Source: Streptomyces sp. NBC_00344 (GTDB lineage: Bacteria; Actinomycetota; Actinomycetes; Streptomycetales; Streptomycetaceae). Taken from it: a stretch of 64,000 nucleotides of DNA. A program made the position numbers and the translations under genes. The stretch is taken from assembly GCF_036088315.1 (NCBI RefSeq), contig NZ_CP107996.1:1240001-1304000 (forward strand), written 5' to 3'. Below are positions 60,382 through 64,000 of this stretch, in pieces; the stretch's first letter is position 1; each line of letters starts with the position of its first letter. Under the pieces are notes generated by a model. The model did not search any database, was not told the origin of the DNA, and saw nothing but the letters and a program-made list of their open reading frames with translations.

Positions 60382-62376
60382 ATGGGCAAGCAACACCGTC
60401 AGGCTCTGCTGGGGATCCTCATATCGAGTGCGCTGGTGCTCAGTTTCGTCGCCATGATGGCGGCGGTGGTGATCCCGTCCCTGCCCGTCTTCGTCTGCGC
60501 CGCCGCGGTCAGCTATCTCGCGGACCTGCTGCTGCACTCCGCGCAGTCGTCGACCCTCGACCGGCTGAGAGACTCGCGGTTCGGGCTCACCATGCGTTTC
60601 CTGATCCGCCAGTTCCTGCTGCTCGCCCTGTGCGGCTCGATCGCGGACATCGACTCGTTCGTAGTGAAGATCACCGCGGTGGGCCTGCTGCTGCTCTTCG
60701 TCCTGCAGATGGCGTACGGCGGTGTCCTCAAGCACGTACGCAGCACCAGGGCCGCGCTGCCTTTCACCACCCGCTCACTGGATCTGGACGCGCTGGACAT
60801 CCGGCGGATGCCGCATCCTTTCCTGATGTCCAAACACGTCCGCAAGATGCTGCATCTGGACATCCCACTCGTGGGCGGTGCACTCGTCACCATGGTCACC
60901 GACGACTGGCGCTATGTCAGTTTCGGCGGAATCATCACTGTATGGATCGCCTGTCTGGCGCTGATCGTCGTCCTTCCCGGCGCCCGGAACGCGCTTGTCC
61001 TGCCCACCCCCGACGAGGCCATCGACGAGCTGAACCGGCAGCTCAAGGACTACCGGCCGCAGATCGCCCTGTACTTCACCTTCGCCGCGGTCTCCCGTGA
61101 CTTCATGTACCAGGTGAACATGTGGCTGGAGTCTCTGGAGTCACTCGATCTCCGGCCCATCATCGTGCTCAGGGAGCGCGCCACCCTGCGGTTCCTCGAC
61201 GCCACGTCCGTGCCGGTCGTCTGCGTGCCCAAGGCCGAATATCTGGCCCGGGTCGAGATGCCCGAACTGCGGGTCACGCTGTATCCCGGCAATGCGGGCA
61301 AGAACGTCCATATGCTCCAGCGGGCCGAGGTGAAGCATGTGTTCATCGGGCACGGCGACAGTGACAAGCTCGCCAGCAGCAACCGCGTCAGCAAGGTGTT
61401 CGACGAGATCTGGGTGGCCGGGCGCGCCGGGCGTGACCGCTACGAGCGCATCAAGCACGCCGTCAACGCCCACGAGATCGTCGAGGTGGGGCGTCCGCAG
61501 CTGATGCCGCTGCACCGCTGGACCGGCTCGGTCGTCAACAAGGTGCCCACCGTGGTCTACGCCCCCACCTGGGAGGGCTGGACCGACGACGCCTGCTACA
61601 CCTCGGTCATTCCGGCCGGCGAGAAGCTGGTCCGGACGCTGCTCGAGCACGACCGGCAGATCCGGGTCATCTACAAACCCCATCCGCTCACCGGGACACG
61701 CTCCCCCGCGGCCGCCGCCGCGCACCGCCGCATCATCTCCCTGCTGCAGGCCGACAACGCCCAGCGGTTCGGCCGCAGTCTGATGGACTCCAAGAGCGCG
61801 GCCCGCAAACTGGCCCGGATCGACAAGCGGATCGCCGAGCTCTCGGAGCGCGGAGTGCGCTCCACGTTCCCGGACCTCACCGAGGAGGAGCGCACCGCGC
61901 GGATCCGCCGCAGCCGCAACCAGGCGGGCGCGCTCTACTGGAGCGCCATCCCGGACGAGGCCCACCACGTGGTGACCGAACGGGTACCCAGTCTCTACGA
62001 GTGCTTCAACCACTCCGATCTGCTGATCGGTGACATGTCCAGCGTGGTGTCCGACTTCGTGGCGACCCGCAAGCCGTACGCGATCTTCAACCTGGACGGC
62101 CTGCCGGACGACGAGTTCAGGAACGAGCAGCGCACCGCCTACGCGTCCTACCTGCTGGACGCCGACTGCAACGGTCTCGACGACGCCCTGAACGCGTTGC
62201 TCTTCCCCGAACGCGACATCATGGCGCCGTACCGCGAACAGCTCAAGGAATATCTGCTCGGCGCCGACTACCCACCGTCCATCGTGCGCTTCAACAACGC
62301 CGCGAACAGGCTCTACTCCCGCGGGCTGAACGACTTCCCGATCGAGTACCCGGACGAGCCGCAGCTCATGGCATAG
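60382..62376 (+). CDS. CDP-glycerol/CDP-ribitol glycerophosphotransferase family protein (TagF-like)
   Basis: 664 residues. Several N-terminal membrane helices (about 8-50, 70-95, 150-200) anchor a cytosolic TagB/TagF-type domain with HVFIGHGDSDK (about 329), VVYAPTWEGW (about 392), VIYKPHPLTG (about 429) and GDMSSVVSDFVATRKP (about 551). Polymerises or primes a polyol-phosphate wall polymer. AAGGAGGG lies upstream of the ATG at 60382 at a long spacing. The following gene makes the activated CDP-substrate. Confidence 0.88.
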   Translation: MGKQHRQALLGILISSALVLSFVAMMAAVVIPSLPVFVCAAAVSYLADLLLHSAQSSTLDRLRDSRFGLTMRFLIRQFLLLALCGSIADIDSFVVKITAVGLLLLFVLQMAYGGVLKHVRSTRAALPFTTRSLDLDALDIRRMPHPFLMSKHVRKMLHLDIPLVGGALVTMVTDDWRYVSFGGIITVWIACLALIVVLPGARNALVLPTPDEAIDELNRQLKDYRPQIALYFTFAAVSRDFMYQVNMWLESLESLDLRPIIVLRERATLRFLDATSVPVVCVPKAEYLARVEMPELRVTLYPGNAGKNVHMLQRAEVKHVFIGHGDSDKLASSNRVSKVFDEIWVAGRAGRDRYERIKHAVNAHEIVEVGRPQLMPLHRWTGSVVNKVPTVVYAPTWEGWTDDACYTSVIPAGEKLVRTLLEHDRQIRVIYKPHPLTGTRSPAAAAAHRRIISLLQADNAQRFGRSLMDSKSAARKLARIDKRIAELSERGVRSTFPDLTEEERTARIRRSRNQAGALYWSAIPDEAHHVVTERVPSLYECFNHSDLLIGDMSSVVSDFVATRKPYAIFNLDGLPDDEFRNEQRTAYASYLLDADCNGLDDALNALLFPERDIMAPYREQLKEYLLGADYPPSIVRFNNAANRLYSRGLNDFPIEYPDEPQLMA

Positions 62377-62421
62377 CCGTTCCCGTGCCCCGTCCGCTCA
62401 CCCCGCAGGAGACCGAAACCC

Positions 62422-63864
62422 TTGTCCCGCCATGCATCGCGCCGCCCCACGGTCGCTGTCGTCCTCGCAGGCGGCACCGGACAGCGCGTCGGACTCGCGA
62501 TACCGAAGCAGCTTCTGACGATCGCCGGGAAGTCGATACTCGAGCACACCCTGCGCATCTTCGAGAACGCTCCGGATGTCGACGACGTCATCGTCATGAT
62601 GGCCCCCGACCACGTCGCGGCGGCCGAGCGGATCATCGCGGCCTCGGGGCTGCGCAAGGTGTCCCGGGTCGTGCCCGGCGGAGCGACCCGCAGCGCGACC
62701 ACCCGCCTGGCCCTCCTTGCCGCCGGTGAGCGGCTCGCCGATGGCGAGGACTGCAACATCCTGCTCCATGACGCGGTCCGTCCGCTGGTCTCGCAACGGG
62801 TGGTGAGGGAGTGCGTCGAGGCACTCGGCCGCTACCGGGCCGTCGACGTCGCCATCCCCTCGTCGGACACGATCATCGTCACCCGGACGCACGGGGACGA
62901 CGGTGAGTTCGTCACCCGGATTCCCGACCGCGCCCGGCTGCGCCGGGGGCAGACCCCCCAGGGTTTCCGTCTCTCGACGATCCGCAGAGCCTACGAACTG
63001 GCGGCGGCCGACCCGGCCTTCCACACCACCGACGACTGCTCGGTGGTGGTGAGTTATCTCCCTGACGTCCCGGTGCATGTGGTGCGCGGGGACGAGGTCA
63101 ACACCAAGGTCACCCAGCCCGTCGACGTCTTCATCGCCGACAAGCTCTTCCAGCTCGCCGCATCGGCCACCCCCGACCGGGGCGGCGACGAGTTCTACCG
63201 GAACCGTCTGGCCGGCACCACCATGCTGGTGTTCGGCGGGTCCTACGGGATCGGCGCCGACATCGCCCGGCTGGCGGAGAGTTACGGGGCACGGGTGTAC
63301 GCCCTGGGACGCTCCACGACCGGCACCCATGTGGAGCGCCCCGAGGATGTGGACGCCGCGTTCTCCCGGGCGCACCAGGAGACCGGCCGGGTCGACTTCG
63401 TCGTGAACACGGCCGGGGTACTGCGCATCGGCCGGCTCGACGAGGCCGCGCCCAGCACTATTCGCGAGGCACTCGACGTGAACTACCTCGCTCCCCTGAA
63501 CATCGCCCGCACGGCCTTCCGCTACCTCAGCGAGACCCGGGGGCAGCTGCTGCTCTTCACGTCGAGCAGCTACACCCGCGGCCGCGCCGAGTACAGCCTC
63601 TACTCGTCCACCAAGGCGGCCATGGTCAATCTGACCCAGGCCCTCGCGGACGAGTGGGCAACCGACGGGGTGCGGGTCAACTGTGTCAATCCGGAGCGCA
63701 CCGCTACCCCGATGCGTACCAGGGCATTCGGCCAGGAGCCCGAGGGCTCGCTGCTGACGTCGGAGTCCGTGGCCCGCAGTTCGCTGGACGTGCTGCTCTC
63801 CGGCATGACGGGCCACGTCATCGACGTACGCAAGCAGGACCCGACGGCGGAGGAACGGACGTGA
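62422..63864 (+). CDS. Bifunctional cytidylyltransferase / SDR oxidoreductase (TarI-TarJ-like)
   Basis: 480 residues from a TTG at 62422 with AGGAG upstream. Residues 1-240 are an IspD/TarI-type CTP transferase (LAGGTGQRVGLAIPKQLL about 14-31, LLHDAVRPLVS about 113). Residues 260-470 are a short-chain dehydrogenase with GGSYGIGADIA (about 271) and the YSSTKAAM active site (about 394). Together they could reduce ribulose 5-phosphate and make CDP-ribitol, as in fused Bcs1-type enzymes, though methylerythritol or another polyol cannot be excluded. It follows the TagF-like gene by 45 bp. Confidence 0.85.
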   Translation: MSRHASRRPTVAVVLAGGTGQRVGLAIPKQLLTIAGKSILEHTLRIFENAPDVDDVIVMMAPDHVAAAERIIAASGLRKVSRVVPGGATRSATTRLALLAAGERLADGEDCNILLHDAVRPLVSQRVVRECVEALGRYRAVDVAIPSSDTIIVTRTHGDDGEFVTRIPDRARLRRGQTPQGFRLSTIRRAYELAAADPAFHTTDDCSVVVSYLPDVPVHVVRGDEVNTKVTQPVDVFIADKLFQLAASATPDRGGDEFYRNRLAGTTMLVFGGSYGIGADIARLAESYGARVYALGRSTTGTHVERPEDVDAAFSRAHQETGRVDFVVNTAGVLRIGRLDEAAPSTIREALDVNYLAPLNIARTAFRYLSETRGQLLLFTSSSYTRGRAEYSLYSSTKAAMVNLTQALADEWATDGVRVNCVNPERTATPMRTRAFGQEPEGSLLTSESVARSSLDVLLSGMTGHVIDVRKQDPTAEERT

Positions 63865-63871
63865 AACACCC

Positions 63872-64000
63872 ATGACCCACTCAGCACCCGAACCCGGCCG
63901 CCGGGCAAGGATTTTCGTCGCCGGTGACTCCACGGCCGTCACCCGCCCGGTCAGCCATCTCCCGATGGCCGGCTGGGCACAGGCGCTGCCACTTTTCCTC
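63872..64000 (+). CDS. SGNH/GDSL esterase, partial (N-terminus)
   Basis: Only 43 residues are visible before the window ends. The block I nucleophile motif is present as FVAGDSTAVTRP (about 15-26), followed by MAGWAQALPLFL, matching rhamnogalacturonan-acetylesterase-like SGNH hydrolases. The ATG at 63872 starts 8 bp after the preceding stop, so it is in the wall-polymer operon and may deacylate a glycan. Confidence 0.7.
   Translation, partial: MTHSAPEPGRRARIFVAGDSTAVTRPVSHLPMAGWAQALPLFL

Overview
The window looks like a chromosomal segment of a Streptomyces-type actinomycete. GC is very high with strongly GC-biased third codon positions, GTG and TTG starts are common, and the housekeeping genes are typical of the genus: actinobacterial heme genes (hemE, hemQ, coproporphyrinogen/protoporphyrinogen oxidase), DUF3000, a LuxR-type regulator beside an HRDC ribonuclease D, and a fatty-acid oxidation fadA-fadB pair. 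I saw no tRNA, rRNA, CRISPR array or intact insertion sequence.

Left flank (1-10290) is ordinary core genome: an MFS exporter cut by the edge, msrB, murC, a RibD-like reductase, a ZapE-like ATPase, an OsmC protein, a PPK2 kinase, a large regulatory protein whose SpoIIE phosphatase domain has lost most metal ligands, and an alpha/beta hydrolase. An orphan perfect 14-bp CebR operator sits between PPK2 and the regulator.

The centre (about 10.3-40.6 kb) is an accessory island. It is bordered by a transposase relic on the left and an ABC-ATPase relic on the right, and carries a biosynthetic gene cluster with no NRPS or PKS. Its two halves are unusual together. One half has five ATP-grasp proteins of three types (amide-bond formers), a fused coenzyme-B12 glutamate mutase (makes 3-methylaspartate), a hydroxy-oxovalerate-type aldolase, a FAH-family enzyme, a cyclase-family hydrolase, PhyH and TauD dioxygenases and an MFS exporter. 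The other half is a translationally coupled operon of methyltransferase, diaminobutyrate-type aminotransferase, IPNS-like oxygenase, QueC, QueE, QueD and FolE, which is the complete set for 7-cyano-7-deazaguanine (preQ0) from GTP. The simplest reading is a 7-deazapurine joined to a short peptide of unusual amino acids by ATP-grasp ligases. I do not recognise a known product.

Control appears to lie with a 971-residue SARP/AfsR-type regulator and an XRE/NB-ARC regulator. Two promoters in the island are duplicated copies of one about 140-bp leader, each with TTCTGCC heptamers at 11-bp spacing, as expected for SARP operators. The copies differ by exactly one 11-bp repeat unit. Two RimK-like ATP-grasp genes flank a small coupled ORF, and one of the two has lost its metal ligands.

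Right flank (40.6-64 kb) returns to core genome: AIM24, a PTH2-type protein, a DUF692 iron enzyme with a TIGR04222-like membrane protein, a secreted peptidase, heme genes, a DUF4349 lipoprotein, a CoA-disulfide-reductase-like flavoprotein, DUF3000, a response regulator, RNase D, fadA-fadB, and a wall-polymer (teichoic-acid-type) group that runs off the right edge in an SGNH hydrolase. Function calls come from reading motifs by eye; no database search was possible.
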